Shown: positions 44,285-56,544 of the stretch, in pieces
How positions within the stretch are numbered: the first letter of the stretch is position 1
How the letters are laid out: each line of letters starts with the position of its first letter
Origin: Achatina immaculata
Lineage: Eukaryota > Mollusca > Gastropoda > Stylommatophora > Achatinidae
Assembly (NCBI GenBank): GCA_009760885.1
Contig: CM019719.1
Span: forward strand, 27,523,084 to 27,587,083
Reading direction: 5' to 3'
DNA length: 64,000 bases
The notes under the pieces: generated by a model
What the model saw: the letters and a program-made list of their open reading frames with translations, nothing else
Told to the model about the DNA's origin: nothing
Databases searched by the model: none
Translations under genes and position numbers: made by a program

Positions 44285-44425
44285 GTATTTTCTTTCTTTC
44301 TTTCTTTCTTTCTTTCTTTTTTTCGTTTTCTTTCTTTCTTTTCTTTTTTCTTTCTTTCTTTCTTCTTTCTTTCTTTCTTTTTCTTTCTTTCCTTTTTCGT
44401 TTTATTTCTTTCTTTCTTTCTTCTA
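44285..44425. repeat. (TTTC)n microsatellite
   Basis: About 140 bp of TTTC with T-rich interruptions. Confidence 0.95.
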
Positions 44426-44578
44426 AATCTGTCTACGTGGTGAAGGTCATTTGCGCCCCTCGTCAGCATGTCGACTTAGGCTATTAAGCCGTACATAATT
44501 CATAATGTTTCATCAGATTATCTGATACAGTTGTAATATTTTTCATACAGTTTGATACGTGTCACGAAGACAGAGCTG

Positions 44579-44791
44579 AAGTGAAGGTTGCTTAGCTCAG
44601 TGCGAATAGCGAAATCAGATTTAAGGACGTTATCACCATCATGTGGCGGGTCTTTAGCAGAACGCCCTTCTCTTAACAGCGAATCTAATAGCGTGTCAAC
44701 GCCTAGCCAGTGTGCGTGTTTCAGTGACTGTAGTGTTCAGAGTGTCGGTGATACACCGGTCTCGTCGGCCGCACTCTTCCTCGCTTACTAG
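44579..44791 (+). CDS. weak candidate terminal exon, Ser-rich
   Basis: After a TTGCTTAG acceptor-like site (44587-44594) there are about 65 open codons with balanced codon use (for example RIAKSDLRTLSPSCGGSLAE and LNSESNSVSTPSQCACFSDC), ending at TAG 44791. No polyadenylation signal is evident just downstream, and no family was recognised. A random ORF is a fair alternative. Confidence 0.2.
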
Positions 44792-44879
44792 AAAAAAACA
44801 TCTTCTGTTATTGTTCTCTGTAGAGCCAAGGGTGCTCATCTGGAGGGGGGTACTTCAGTCAAAATTATAGAGTCCTATG

Positions 44880-45380
44880 GCAGTGTCCTTTTGTGTGGAC
44901 CACCGCGTCATGGCTGGCAGGCTGGCGTCAGGGTTGGCGAACCGTATCTGACTCATACCCTGCCCCACCTCCCCGTTCCTACCCTTAGTCCTCGCGACGG
45001 TCGAGTCAGCAGAAAGAAGAATCACATGCCCTCCAGGGTCTGATGAAAAAAAAAAGACAGAGCTGCTATGACCCGCTCCCAGTCCGACACCATGCTGTAC
45101 TCAACACTTCACAGCGTCGGCCGCAGAGAACACCAGCTCGGAGTTCCAGGAAGAAGAAGAAGAAGAAGAAGAAAAAGAGGAAGAAGATGAAGAAGAAAAA
45201 TAAGAAGAAGAAGAGGAAGAAAAATAATAAGAAGAAGAAAAATAATAAGAATAATAATAAGAATTATAATAATAAGAACAAGAAAAATAAGAATAGGAAG
45301 AAGATGAAGAAGAAAAATAATAAGAAGAAAAAAATAATAATAAGAAGAAACATAAGAAAAATAAGAAGAAGAAGAAGAAG
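44880..45380 (-). repeat. R1 dispersed element, copy 3, with expanded (AAG/AAT)n head
   Basis: Minus strand: the (CTT)n/(ATT)n head covers 45380-45157, about 220 bp. The proximal block follows (GGAACTCCGAGCTGGTGTTC, then GTGTCGGACTGGGAGCGGGT), then GAGGTGGGGCAGGGTATGAG and a distal CCAACCCTGACGCC block near 44925. The distal block is single copy here. The Lys- or Ser-rich ORFs are artefacts of the head. Confidence 0.7.
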
Positions 45381-45539
45381 GTGTAATTTATGTTATTACA
45401 GTTAGTATTGTGAGCCAAGCACTATGGTGAGCATTAGCATTATTCGGCGAAAGAAAGAAATGATCATAAACAAAACTTATAAGAAATTTAAACAGAAACA
45501 ATAATATGACGGTAAAGAAACAGTCCCAGCAGTCCCCGA

Positions 45540-45635
45540 GCAAGATTAAGCCATTTTGTCTGAAAGAGAATAGAGTCCTTGCTCTGATGGTCTGTGAAGC
45601 TGTGAACTTTCCCTGCCGAGCTTTATCACATCTCA
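45540..45635 (+). repeat. R4 short dispersed repeat, copy 2
   Basis: AAGATTAAGCCATTTTGTCTG region and GCTCTGATGGTCTGTGAAGC align with 41857-41955. Confidence 0.7.
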
Positions 45636-45674
45636 TCATTCCTCACTCAGTTGTAAAATTCCCCGAAACAAAAC

Positions 45675-45836
45675 CTGGCTGATTTAATGACGGCCCGCTA
45701 CTCAACTCGTGGATACATCTCTGGTCCTACCTGGCTGATTTAATGACGGCCCGCTACTCAACTCGTGGATACATCTCTGGTCCTACCTGGCTGATTTAAT
45801 GACGGCCCGCTACTCAACTCGTGGATACATCTCTAG
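45675..45836. repeat. 56-bp triplication
   Basis: CTGGCTGATTTAATGACGGC recurs at 45675, 45731 and 45787. The copies are almost identical. Confidence 0.97.
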
Positions 45837-46495
45837 TCTTGGGGTCACCCCCTGCTCTAGATGTTTGTATTGTTTATTATGACTGCTAAAGAATAACTTC
45901 CTTTTCTCGATGGAGCTGAAAAGCCACTTTTCATCCATATCCAGCTTTTATATTTTCATCCATATCCAGCTTTTATAAGATGCTTTCGCTGCTCCTCTTG
46001 ATATTCTCAACATTTCCTGAGCGGTCTTCTATAATATGTCATCTCAAAAATTAGGTCAAGTACGAGACATTGGAGATGATCTTTCAGAGCTGTCGTAATC
46101 ATGATAACAAGAAAAGACATAATTGAGGAATGCGCTGTGGAAGTGTCAATGGCAGTTGTGTGATACATCAGGTGTAACAAAAATATTTAATGATTATAGC
46201 TCTGGATAAATATAGTCAGAATTTCATTACTTTTTATTATAATCTTTCGTGAATTTAAATCTGTCAGAATGTGAAGACATTTTTAGTTAGTTTTTTTTTT
46301 TTTTTTGTGGAAACCCTGTATTTTTCAACTGGTGTTATTGTTTTGTTTGTTTTTTCTTTTTTAAAATCTAAGAACAAAGATTTTAAAAATTATACTCACA
46401 TAATGCTTTCCCATTTTCACGTCGCCATAATAACAAATTATAGATAATGAAACATAATTAAGTTCTCTGTTTATTGATTATACTCGTGGCAGGAT
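45837..46495. other. no gene seen
   Basis: One short duplication (CATCCATATCCAGCTTTTAT at about 45936 and 45957). No exon or element was recognised. Confidence 0.5.
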
Positions 46496-46605
46496 GCGTT
46501 GACTTGATGAGGCTGAAAAGCTCGCCCGAAAAAAGAAAAACTTGGCGAATTACCGTGCGAGCCCTGTGTGACGTTTAACGGCATGGGAAGGATGTAAGAT
46601 GTAAG
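46496..46605 (+). mobile_element. LINE 3' end, same family as 29.5 kb
   Basis: Translates across LDEAEKLAR and NLAN.RASPV-like stretches aligned to the last codons at 29700-29770. It is followed by GACGTTTAACGGCATGGGAA and GATGTAAGATGTAAG. Only the last ~110 bp is present, a severe 5' truncation. Confidence 0.75.
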
Positions 46606-46869
46606 AAGGATGGGTTGAAGGTAGTGGTTTCCCTTTCTGCAGGGTCCCTAATGTTTACAGTTAGCTCGATAGGCTTGCCTTTTCAGTGCTGCCTGTTCTG
46701 TCTATTTAAATATATTTGTCTTAGTCTCCCTCTCTCTTTTTTTTTCCTTCAGTTTTTTCCGTGACTGTCAGAAATTGTGTATTATAGAAAGTAATAATGT
46801 AAAAAATGAAAAAAAAAACATCAAGCACATCAAAAATACTGTTTACTGCATTTCTCGTGCTATCTTAGA

Positions 46870-48520
46870 TATTCTTAGATTTACTGTTGATGACTTTTCT
46901 TATGTTGTCTTAGATGTGCTCTTGATAACTTTTCTCATATTATCTTAGATTTGCTTTTGATAACTTTTCTCATAGTGTCTTAGATTGGCTTTTGATAACT
47001 TTTCTCATATTATCATATATATATATATATATATATTTCCTCATATTGTCTCAGATAACTTTTCTCATATTATCTTAGAACTTTTTTCATATTGTCTTAG
47101 ATGACTTCTCTCGTACTGTCTTAGATTTACTGTCAACAGCATTTCTCTGTCTTGTCTTAGATTTACTGTTGACAACTTTCCTCGTGTTGTCTTAGATTTA
47201 CTGCTGATAATTTTTCTCATATTGTCTTGGATTTACTCTTGATAACTTTTCTCACGTTATCATAGATAACTTTTCTCATATTGTCTTAGATTTACTGTTG
47301 ATAATTTTTCTCATACTGTCTTAATTTTTCCAATGCCGCCTTAGTTTAGCCCTGATAACTTTTCTCATGCCGCCTTAATTTTAGTTAGCCCTGATAACTT
47401 TTCTCATGCCCCTTAGTTTTAGTTAGGCCTGATAACTTTTCTCATGCCGCCTTAGTTTTAGCCCTGATAACTTTTCTCATGCCGCCTTAGTTTTAGTTAG
47501 GCCTGATAACTTTTCTCATGCCGCCTTAAATTTAGTTAGCCCTGTTAACTTTTCTCATGCCGCCTTAGTTTTAGTTAGCTCTGATAACTTTTCTCATGCC
47601 GCCTTAGTTTTAGTTAGGTCTGATAACTTTTCTCATGCCGCCTTAGTTTTAGTTAGCCCTGTTAACTTTTCTCATGCCGCCTTAGTTTTAGCCCTGATAA
47701 TTTTTCTCATGCCACCTTAGTTTTAGCCCTGATAACGTTTCTCATGCCGCCTTAGTTTTAGTTAGGCCTGATAACTTTTCTCGTGCCGCCTTAGTTTTAG
47801 TAAGGCCTGATAACGTTTCTCATGCCGCCTTAGTTTTAGTTAGCCCTGATAACTTTTTTCATGCCACCTTAGTTTTAGCCCTGATAACATTTCTCATGTC
47901 GCCTTAGTTTTAGTTAGCCCTGATAACGTTTCTCATGCCGCCTTAGTTTTAGTTAGGCCTGATAACTTTTCTCATGCCGCCTTAGTTTTAGTTAGCCCTG
48001 ATAACTTTTCTCATGCCGCCTTAGTTTTAGTTAGCCCTGTTAACTTTTCTCATGCCGCCTTAGTTTTAGCCCTGATAATTTTTCTCATGCCACCTTAGTT
48101 TTAGCCCTGATAACTTTTCTCATGCCGCTTTAGTTTTAGTTAGGCCTGATAACTTTTCTCGTGCCGCCTTAGTTTTAGTAAGGCCTGATAACGTTTTTCA
48201 TGCCGCCTTAGTTTTAGTTAGCCCTGATAACTTTTTTCATGCCACCTTAGTTTTAGCCCTGATAACTTTTCTCATGTCGCCTTAGTTTTAGTTAGCCCTG
48301 ATAACGTTTCTCATGCCGCCTTAGTTTTAGTTAGGCCTGATAACTTTTCTCATGCCGCCTTAGTTTTAGTTAGCCCTGATAAGTTTTCTCATGCCGCCTT
48401 AGTTTTAGTTAGCCCTGATAACTTTTCTCATGCCGCCTTAGTTTTAGCCCTGATAACTTTTCTCATGCCGCCTTAGTTTTAGTTAGCCCTGATAACTTTC
48501 TTCATATTGTCTCATCTATG
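46870..48520. repeat. 38-bp minisatellite with diverged edges and 378-bp higher order
   Basis: The core (47330-48490) has units of GATAACTTTTCTCATGCCGC plus CTTAGTTTTAGTTAGCCCT or shorter forms. The left flank (46870-47330) and extreme right edge carry a diverged relative (TCTTAGATTTACTGTTGATA, TCATATTGTC). A rare GATAATTTTTCTCATGCCAC variant recurs at 47696 and 48074, a 378-bp offset. Not coding. Confidence 0.95.
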
Positions 48521-48609
48521 TTGTTTTCTAACTTTTGTAATACAAAGTTTATTAAATTTCATGATAATACAGTTTTTCCTTGTGACTGATAGAAAACATG
48601 GCGGTGGTT

Positions 48610-48656
48610 GGGGGGGGGGGGGCGAGTGGTTGGGGTGGGGGTGGGGGGCGTGGGGG
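48610..48656 (+). repeat. G-rich tract with quadruplex potential
   Basis: A poly-G run followed by GGTTGGGGTGGGGGTGGGGGG-type spacing. Confidence 0.85.
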
Positions 48657-48899
48657 AATTGATCTACATTGAAAACCTCCGACTGACCGATGAAGTTTTG
48701 GTTGTCGCCTGCTCTAAGATGTAATTACGATGTAATGAACCATACTTCGTTTTCTCTTCATCACTCGAGCCGCCATTAGTGCCCTCTAGTGTGATTGTAT
48801 CATTAAAGAAATGCCAAATGTTGATCAATATCTTCCATCTTTCAAATTCATGCGCGTCCTTTTGAATTAATCAATACCGTGCTGAGCTTCGATTTCCGG

Positions 48900-49060
48900 T
48901 ATGCGGAGCTAGCACGTGATCGTTGTAACCATGTTAAAGACGGCGATGACGTCATCTGTTTGAAGACGGTGGCGACATCGCGCTCGAGACTGCGCGAGAA
49001 CAACAAATATTTCCGCCTCATTCTCAGCCAAGCAGAATGGAGGAATAACATTTTCTGACG
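48900..49060. promoter_or_regulatory. CpG-rich promoter candidate with CRE and E box
   Basis: CACGTG at 48913-48918 and a perfect CRE in ATGACGTCAT at 48946-48955, followed by CpG-rich sequence (GACATCGCGCTCGAGACTGC). It contrasts with the AT-rich flanks. ORFs here on both strands are short. Transcription direction cannot be told. Confidence 0.3.
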
Positions 49061-49205
49061 GGCTCAATTTTCCGGAAATTCAATGAAAGCTTGATTTGTG
49101 TGTGTGTGGGTGTGTGTTTTCTTCCATTCCCTTCCTCACATAAAGAGAGGCACGTGTTTGCTGTTAGCTCGTGGAGGTCGGTAGAGTGTAAGGCGTTTAG
49201 AGATT

Positions 49206-49440
49206 GGCGGCATCAAGTCCGTGGCGAGAGTCTGTGAGATCTGCCCAGCCTGGCAACATCAAGTCCGTGCCGAGAGTCTGTGCGATCTGCCCATCATGAG
49301 AACATCAAGTTCGTGGTAAGAACATTTGTAAGATCTGCCCATCATGAGAACATCAAGTTCGTGGTAAGAACATTTGTAAGATCTGCCGAGATTTCGTGAG
49401 GAAAGATTTACGAGATGCGCCCAGCTTAGAAACAGCAAGT
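49206..49440. repeat. ~46-bp tandem repeat, ~5 copies
   Basis: Units include AACATCAAGTYCGTGG and GTAAGATCTGCCCATCATGA. The two central copies are identical; the edges diverge. Confidence 0.9.
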
Positions 49441-50429
49441 TCGTGATGAGAGAAAATGAGAAAGAAATATTAATTTTCTGTTATTAAATCTCCTCCCATT
49501 CACTGTCAAAGATTTCTTAGATAAAAACATTTTAAAAAACATTTTTAACTTTCAATTCTTTTGTGTAAATTGTCGTATGAAACGACTATTTCACAAATAC
49601 ATTTACTTCATTGTTAATTCCGTAAGAAAAAGCAATGTATTTTTAACATTAGTTGATTTATTAAGAAATCCAAGTTTATCAGAAATTCAAATGTTAACCA
49701 TAATTCAGCAACAATAATGACTATATTTGCCCCTTGAAGGAACAAAACAAAATGCTGATGATTAAATATTATCGAACGCTGGACTGAGGTCAGACATGCT
49801 ACCGTACTCAGTAATCAAGCAATGTTCCAGTGATCAAGCTTATAGCCGCAAAGGACACTCGAATAGGGAAGCAGCACTCGTCTGAGCTCACACAGTGATT
49901 GACCTGATCAGGTAATTAAAGCAGGCGCCAGGAATCAAGACTGCTGCGAAAGCTATAGAAATAGGGGAGGCTTATCTGTATCAGCAACAGCAGATGGTGT
50001 ATCCAAGCGATTAGGTAAAGAAGATCAAACAAGGGAAAGAACTTTGAAAAAACCTAGCAGAAACAACAGAACGGGCCTTGCTCTGGCTACAGAACAGTCA
50101 AAGCAAACAGTGATGCACTAAAATTGGTTCAGATCTCCACTTCTAGCACTAGTCCCACGTGCTGAAGCTCCGGTAAGCCAAAAGAAAAGCTGGAGAATCT
50201 AAAATGCCACAGCCTTCACGAGTTTAAACTTCTCTGGAGTTTGTACGTCCTTTTATGATCTATAGAACTGTTAGTTAGTTCATTACCTTCAATAATTTCC
50301 TCCCTTGGTTTCCACGACTCGTTCAGTTAGACTTAATCTTGGCCTACCATGAGTCGTTCAAACAGCTTTATTTTTTTATATAAAATTAGCAAAAAATAAC
50401 AGTTGTAACATAGTTTTGTTCCACAGTTG
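49441..50429. other. no gene seen
   Basis: No ORF, element or repeat was recognised with confidence. Confidence 0.5.
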
Positions 50430-50870
50430 GCAATTTATCAACCAATCAAGTGCCATGCCGCGTGGCGTAGGTGATCATTTCTCTCCACAATTCCCTGTCT
50501 TGATTATGAGATCCGCTGATGACTTTCTTCCTATCCACACTGACAGCCCATATAGTAAATTCTCTCTCTGTCCTCATCTGTCTCTTCTTTCCTCAGTTTT
50601 TCCAGCTGCCACAGGTGTGTTCCAATTTTCCTCTTCCAAGAAAATGTCCTACAAATCTCAATTGTCTGCCTCTGACATTTGCTGTAATTTGCCTTTTAAC
50701 TCCAGCCTCTCTTAAGACTTCTTCGTTGGTTTTCTTAGCTGTCCATGGTACCTTCAACATCCTTCTTATGAATCACATTTCCGTGGCCTCCATATCTCTC
50801 TGTACTTTATTATTCATGGAATTTATAGTTTATCTTAAATTAAAAATGGGCACTTCACTATTTCTAGATA
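50430..50870 (-). mobile_element. LINE relic ending at the ORF stop
   Basis: On the minus strand, across frames: MEATEMWFIRRMLKVPWTAK, then KTNEEVLREAG, RQLRFVGHFL, and a final block with DRELWRGMITYATRHGT and a TGA stop (near 50450). This is the EMWFLRRMLKIPW...GHVMR...DRxxWRxMV order of LINE C-termini. Several frameshifts show it is dead. It may share a lineage with 32500-33020. Confidence 0.75.
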
Positions 50871-50957
50871 AAACATAAATCTAGTAATAATTTATTACCA
50901 AAAAAAAATTGATGGTGAGTCATCTTGTTTGGTAGGTTAAGATTTATGTACCTTGAA

Positions 50958-50989
50958 TTACAACAACAACAACAACAACAACAACAAAC
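50958..50989. repeat. (CAA)n microsatellite
   Basis: About ten CAA units. Confidence 0.95.
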
Positions 50990-51977
50990 AACGGAGATTC
51001 ACTGATATTAAAAAAAAGAACCGCACTGGAACAAAAGTCACAGACTTTGAGACCAACTAAAACATGCAAAGATGGGTTGTCATCTACTACTCGAAAAGCT
51101 ATCCAAAGAGTCAGGCCATTTACTAGATTCTAAACGCCAACTCTAAAATGCAAAGCGCACCCGAGGGCCTGTGACAATGAACTTAACTTAACACTAAAGC
51201 ACGTAAGAGACTCTCCGTGAGTGATATAACGTTTCCGGTGACACAATTATCTATTATATTACATTATTCATTACACTTCCATCACAAGCACTCGTTGGTA
51301 TTATATGAATCGCTGATAATTTGGGATGGGCGACCAGGAATTTTAAAAGTCTAACAAACTTGTTATTTCCCCCACTGGAAGATGCGAGATTTTACCTCTT
51401 ATGTTGAAACAAGTAAATAACTGACACGACAGATGACACGCCTTGTGAGTTTAGGAACGGCAGTTCCGCTTCGACAATTATGCGGAATTTTTGGAAGGAA
51501 AATATGATAAAATTAGGACTCTGTGTGTGTAGAATGTGTGAAAAATAAATTTCAATGATTTCAGCAAATGTTGCCACAGTCGCTGTACATCGCATTCACA
51601 TGCCGTGATGTTTCCAGGTTCTATTTTGGCTGCGAAGATCTATATATTTCAGTTCTACCTGTCAAATGTTTAGCACCCCAAGTGAAATAAAAATGCATAA
51701 GAACAGTATAGTTTAATTGATCAGCAAGTTCTTCCGGGCGTTTGCTAGTTTTATTTCGTATTTGCTAACAATCCCTTACCGCTGTACCAAAATGTCATAG
51801 CGCAGCCTTTACATTTCTAATACTTGTTATCGCAAGCTGTGTATGTGTCATGGCGCCAGTGACAAATGTAAAACCAACAGCCAAAGCGGCAAAGGCAATT
51901 ACGACAAGATGCGAAACAATATAAACCCATGTATTGTTGCATCGTGAGTCCAAAAATAGGCTGACAAACATGCTTAC
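50990..51977. other. no convincing gene
   Basis: The minus open frame 51392-51595 (TFAEIIEIYFSHILH...) ends near a GTAAAA donor-like site but lacks a good acceptor. Weak; noted only. Confidence 0.3.
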
Positions 51978-52062
51978 CTGAGTTCCGAAGAATGGGATTG
52001 TTTCCCCCCAAGTCTTGACATTTTATTAGCGTCATATCGCCTTTTATGGCACTACTAGTCAT
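51978..52062 (-). CDS. candidate first coding exon, unidentified gene
   Basis: On the minus strand, an in-frame TAA lies one codon upstream of ATG (AATAAACCATGA). It then encodes MTSSAIKGDMTLIKCQDLGG, NNPILRNS and one base of a Gly codon, and reaches a good donor (CTCAG then GTAAGC, 51977-51972). Phase 1. No downstream exon was identified. Short exons of this quality can occur by chance. Confidence 0.3.
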
Positions 52063-53004
52063 GGTTTATTTTGGGTTAACTCAGCCGGAGATCTTACTAA
52101 ATACGCGGAAATTGCACAACAGTGGACAAAAATAGCATTCCTTCCCGCAGCGGAAATTCCAAAATAAAGCAAGTGCGCAAAAATGTAATGTTTCCCATGA
52201 TTCACTTCTCGCATTACATAATGATCTTGACCTCTGACATAGGAACTATTTCTTCACGACGTGATCACCAACGAAAGCTCACTAAAAGATCTGTATAATG
52301 TCTGTGCCAGACTTCAACTTTAATCAGAGAATGGGAAGAAAAAGACACAATCATAACGTAATAAAGATGCACAAAAGATCCGGTAGAAACACACAAACAC
52401 AGTAAAGACGTCAGAGATATTTATAAGACACAGCTTCGGAAAGACGCACATTAAGCAGAGGCCAATTTTACTTCAAAAACTTTGTTAAATATGAAGTAAA
52501 GAAGCCGACAACCTGGGGTACTGAATGTATAAATATTGATTGTGCTGATTGCTAAAGTTTCTTATGACAGCGAAAGTTGATGTGAGTGAGGATTACTGAC
52601 ATGCAAATTTTGGTTCAGTGATGCACTGCTATGCCATTGCCTTCAAGGTGTTTTATATATATATATATATGGTCCTTATGTGTGGAATGTGGTCTGAATC
52701 GTTATTAGTATTGTGTGTGTGTGTGTGTTCATGACGAGTGTCTTGATGTTGTTGTAATAAAAGTATTTTGTTAGTTGTTTTACGTATTGATATATTTGTT
52801 TGTATTTGGTATGAGGGATGATGAGAAAGTGAAGTACACACACACACATACACACATATCTTGGCTGAAGTGTTGGTTAACAAGGATCTGGGAACAGGGG
52901 CGGTTGTGGTCAGATATTGTTTTTAAAAAAATTGGGGTTGGGGGTCACAGCACGTTTGTGCCACTGGAAGAATTTAATTACTTAATTACCACTCTCATAA
53001 GTCG
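52063..53004. other. no gene; small microsatellites
   Basis: (TA)n at 52652-52670, (GT)n at 52712-52728 and (CA)n at 52838-52857. Nothing else was recognised. Confidence 0.5.
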
Positions 53005-53205
53005 CTTACTCCCCTCACTCCCCTCACTCACCCCCTCACTCTCTCCCTCACTCACCCCTTCACTCTCCCTCACTCCCCTCACTCACCCCCTCACTCTCCT
53101 TCACTCCCCTCACTCTCTCCCTCACTCTCTCCCACACTCCCCTCACTCTCTCCCTCACTCTCTCCCACACTCCTCTCACTCCCCTCACTCTCTCCCTCAC
53201 AGTAC
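53005..53205. repeat. CTCACTCCC-type tandem repeat
   Basis: Imperfect CTCACTCCCCT and CTCTCCCTCACT words over 200 bp. The Pro/Ser/Leu/His ORF over it is an artefact. Confidence 0.9.
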
Positions 53206-53914
53206 AATTATCGGAACTGTTGGGCTGTAGCAGAAAAGAAGGGCAGTTACATGAGTTGAGCTTTAGAGCAAGGATAGGAAAAGTACAGAGCAGGGATATG
53301 ATATTTTACATAGGACGTATACAATAAAGGATACTATAGAGCAACCGTGAGCACTAGATAATTGTGAGTGGGACAGAGAGTGCATTTATCTGAGATCCTG
53401 TAGCTATCTATTATCTTCCTTCAGCTCCGTTCGAATAATTCTTGCGGTGGTGGAGTCTACGAAGAAGTTTTCCTTCCCGGGACCCGAAGTAACCACTGCC
53501 ACCTCCTATCCATCAGAGACAGGGCCTTTACTTCAAGATCGCCACAACTTCACATTCACAGAACGCATATCACATAGTTACAAAGTGATCAGAAGCAGTT
53601 CAGACATTGAGAGAACGTGGCTGATTCGACGATATCATGGGAATTAAACTGAAGGATAAATTCTATTTTAAGAAAAGGCCCTTCTAAGTGCTCATAGAGA
53701 AGTATTATTAAGCAGTATAACTAGCACAGTGCTTGTTGTACGATGGCTTAGAAATCCATACAGTCTTATGGTCTAGGTGATGAACGGAAAGAGCAAGTTT
53801 GATAGCGATGAACAAATACACAACTTGTGGAAATCTTTATTACATACATGAGAACACAGATGCGTAGGTATTTGGTAGTTGTCTTGGAAGAATAATATGT
53901 AGCAGACCTGGAAT
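53206..53914. other. no gene seen
   Basis: ORF 53447-53647 has mixed composition but no splice or family support. Confidence 0.4.
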
Positions 53915-54095
53915 AAGACAGACAGCTAGTCATGAAAGAAGACAGACAGCTAGGTATGAAAGAATACAGACGGCTAGGTATGAAAGAAGACAGACGGCTA
54001 GATATGAAAGAAAAGAGGCGGCAGGATATGAAAGAAGAAAGACAGCTAGTCTTGAAAGAAGACAGACTGCTAGGCATGGAAGAAGACAGACTGTT
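53915..54095. repeat. 24-bp minisatellite, ~7 copies
   Basis: ATGAAAGAAGACAGACGGCTAG units at 24-bp spacing (53932, 53956, 53980 and onwards). The period is divisible by three, producing an 8-residue periodic minus ORF. Confidence 0.9.
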
Positions 54096-54631
54096 CTAGC
54101 TAGTTTCAAAAAGTTCAAGAATCTAAATTTTAATCAAACACGACATTCTGCTGTAGTAAATAACTACTTCTTCTTTCTTGTGTTTTGCTTATTTTCAGAC
54201 AGTATTCCATGTTGAAATAAGAATTTTACTGCAATCTTATGGGCTGTTAGAAATCACTATTTAAAAATATTTACCCATGTTGGTCGCTCTATATCACTTT
54301 TCTGAGTTTTACCATACCCGTTTATGAATCAGTTACTCGATGATTCCTTTGTTTATCGCAGCTTTTCATAATTTTCAAGAAAAATATTTAAATCAAAACT
54401 TCATGAAACTTCCTAAAGAGTATATTTCCTTAATATTAGTTGAAATCTATATGTTAATGCAGTTGTTCACACTGCCCTCAGAAATCAACGTGTGTGATTA
54501 TTATTTAATGCTGTATAACTGTTTTCTATAGCACACTGGTTTTCGTATTTTATACTTCTGTGTTCGCTTGATGTTATACTGCTACGTTTACAACTCTGTC
54601 ACCCTGTCTTTCTTTCCTTTGGCATACTACC
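54096..54631. other. no gene seen
   Basis: AT-rich; an open frame at 54340-54531 is unsupported. Confidence 0.45.
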
Positions 54632-54781
54632 CATCCATCCATCCATCCATCCATCCATCCATCCATCCATCCATCCATCCATCCATCCATCCATGCATCC
54701 ATCCATCCGTCCGTCCGTCCATCCATCCACCCATCCATCCATCCATCCATCCATCCATCCATCCATCCATCCATCCATCCA
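54632..54781. repeat. (CATC)n microsatellite
   Basis: About 37 units with a few CGTC and CACC variants. The Trp/Met/Asp/Gly and Pro/Ser/Ile/His ORFs are artefacts. Confidence 0.97.
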
Positions 54782-55499
54782 ATGCAGCTACCATTTCTAA
54801 AATATTTCTCGTAAGTAGCCTACCCTGTCCTACCTTTACCTGCAAATTTTGACACTGAAATAACTAATAGTTTTATAATCCGCCACAATTTATTTGCAAA
54901 TTCGACTTACGGACACTTTCATCAGCTTCCCCGGCGCGATCAAATTTTTCGACCGCTACTTTATTTATCGACATTTTTTTGTTCACGAAATATGCCATAT
55001 TTTTGAACAAACACTCATAACTCCAGGTCTTCCGCTATATATTAACTCTCTTTAACAATGTGCAGAATACAGAAAATATAGAAAAGCGCAGATTATAACA
55101 AGGTCATTCTGAGAGTTATCATTTCTCTAAGAAAGAAAGAAAACAAATTCTGTCTTGTCTGTTGTGAAGTATGGATTTGTCTCAGGTAACAGAGGATGAG
55201 CAGGCTATCATTGTTCTCAGGTGAGTTTCCACTTCATGCTTCATGTCCCTGCTCTAAGGTATCAGAAGTACGTGATGCCCAGCCCTTGGTACGGCATGTT
55301 GTCATTTATTTTACGTAAACTAATTCCTGATATTGTTTTTTTCATTAATTTTTCTATTTAGGATCAATGGTTTTTTTTTAAAGTTTATTTATTTTCAGTT
55401 TTATTTTTGGTTTTAATTTGAGGGTAGCATGGGGCAGGGACGAGAGGAAAGAGGAAAAAAAAGAATATTTGGGGAGAAGGGGGGAGACAAGACCAAGAT
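54782..55499. other. no gene seen
   Basis: No recognised exon, RNA gene or element. Confidence 0.5.
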
Positions 55500-56360
55500 G
55501 GGAGAGAAGATAAAGATGAGAGAGAGAAGACAAAGATGAGAGAGAAGATAAAGATGAGAGAGAGAAGACAAAGATGAGAGAGAAGACAAAGATGGGAGAG
55601 AAGACAAAGATGAGAGAGAAGATAAAGATGAGAGAGAAGACAAAGATGAGAGAGAAGATAAAGATGAGAGAGAGAAGACAAAGATGAGAGAGAAGATAAA
55701 GATGAGAGAGAAGATAAAGATGGGAGAGAGAAGACAAAGATGAGAGAGAAGATAAAGATGAGAGAGAGAAGACAAAGATGAGAGAGAAGATAAAGATGGG
55801 AGAGAGAAGACAAAGATGAGGGAGAAGATAAAGATGAGAGAGAAGATAAAGATGAGAGAGAGATGACAAAGATGAGAGAGAAGATAAAGATAGGAGAGAG
55901 AAGATAAAGATGAGAGAGAAAATAAAGATGAGAGACAGAAGACAAAGATGACAGAGAAGATATAAAGATGAGAGAGAAGACAAAGATGGGAGAGAGAAGA
56001 TAAAGATGAGAGAGAAGATAAAGATGAGAGAGAAGATAAAGATGAGAGAGAGACGATAAAGATTAGAGAGAAGATAAAGATGAGAGAGAAGATAAAGATG
56101 AGAGAGAAGATAAAGATGAGAGAGAGAAGACACAAATGAGAGAGAAGATAAAGATGAGAGAGAAGATAAAGATAGGAGAGAGAAGATAAAGATGAGAGAG
56201 AAGATAAAGATGAGAGAGAAGACAAAGATGAGAGAGAAGACAAAGATGGGAGAGAAGACAAAGATGAGAGAAAAGTCAAAGATGAGAGAGAGAAGACAAA
56301 GATGAGAGAGAAGACAAAGATGAGAGAGAAGACAAAGATGAGAGAGAAGACAAAGATAAG
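55500..56360. repeat. GA-rich ~18-20-bp tandem array, 860 bp
   Basis: Units AAGATGAGAGAGAAGAYAAAG alternate between GATAAAG and GACAAAG variants. Large Ser/Leu ORFs (up to 328 codons) on the minus strand are translations of the array, not genes. Confidence 0.97.
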
Positions 56361-56544
56361 CATCCTAGAAAGGTGGTATAGTTGTGAAGGACAAGACATC
56401 GAACCTGGTCAAGGACCATGATTTTCCTCTTCGTGATTTCCTTTGAAAAAAAAAACAAACCTACTGCTGTGCTTTTTGTCAGTGTGACTAAGGTGTAGGA
56501 CTCCATGGCACCTGGTGACTGTGGGATATAAAGAAAAACTTTCA

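Noticed and set aside
55378..56399. 328-, 251- and 186-codon Ser/Leu-rich minus ORFs
   Set aside because: They are translations of the GA-rich array; there is no start context, domain or splice signal.
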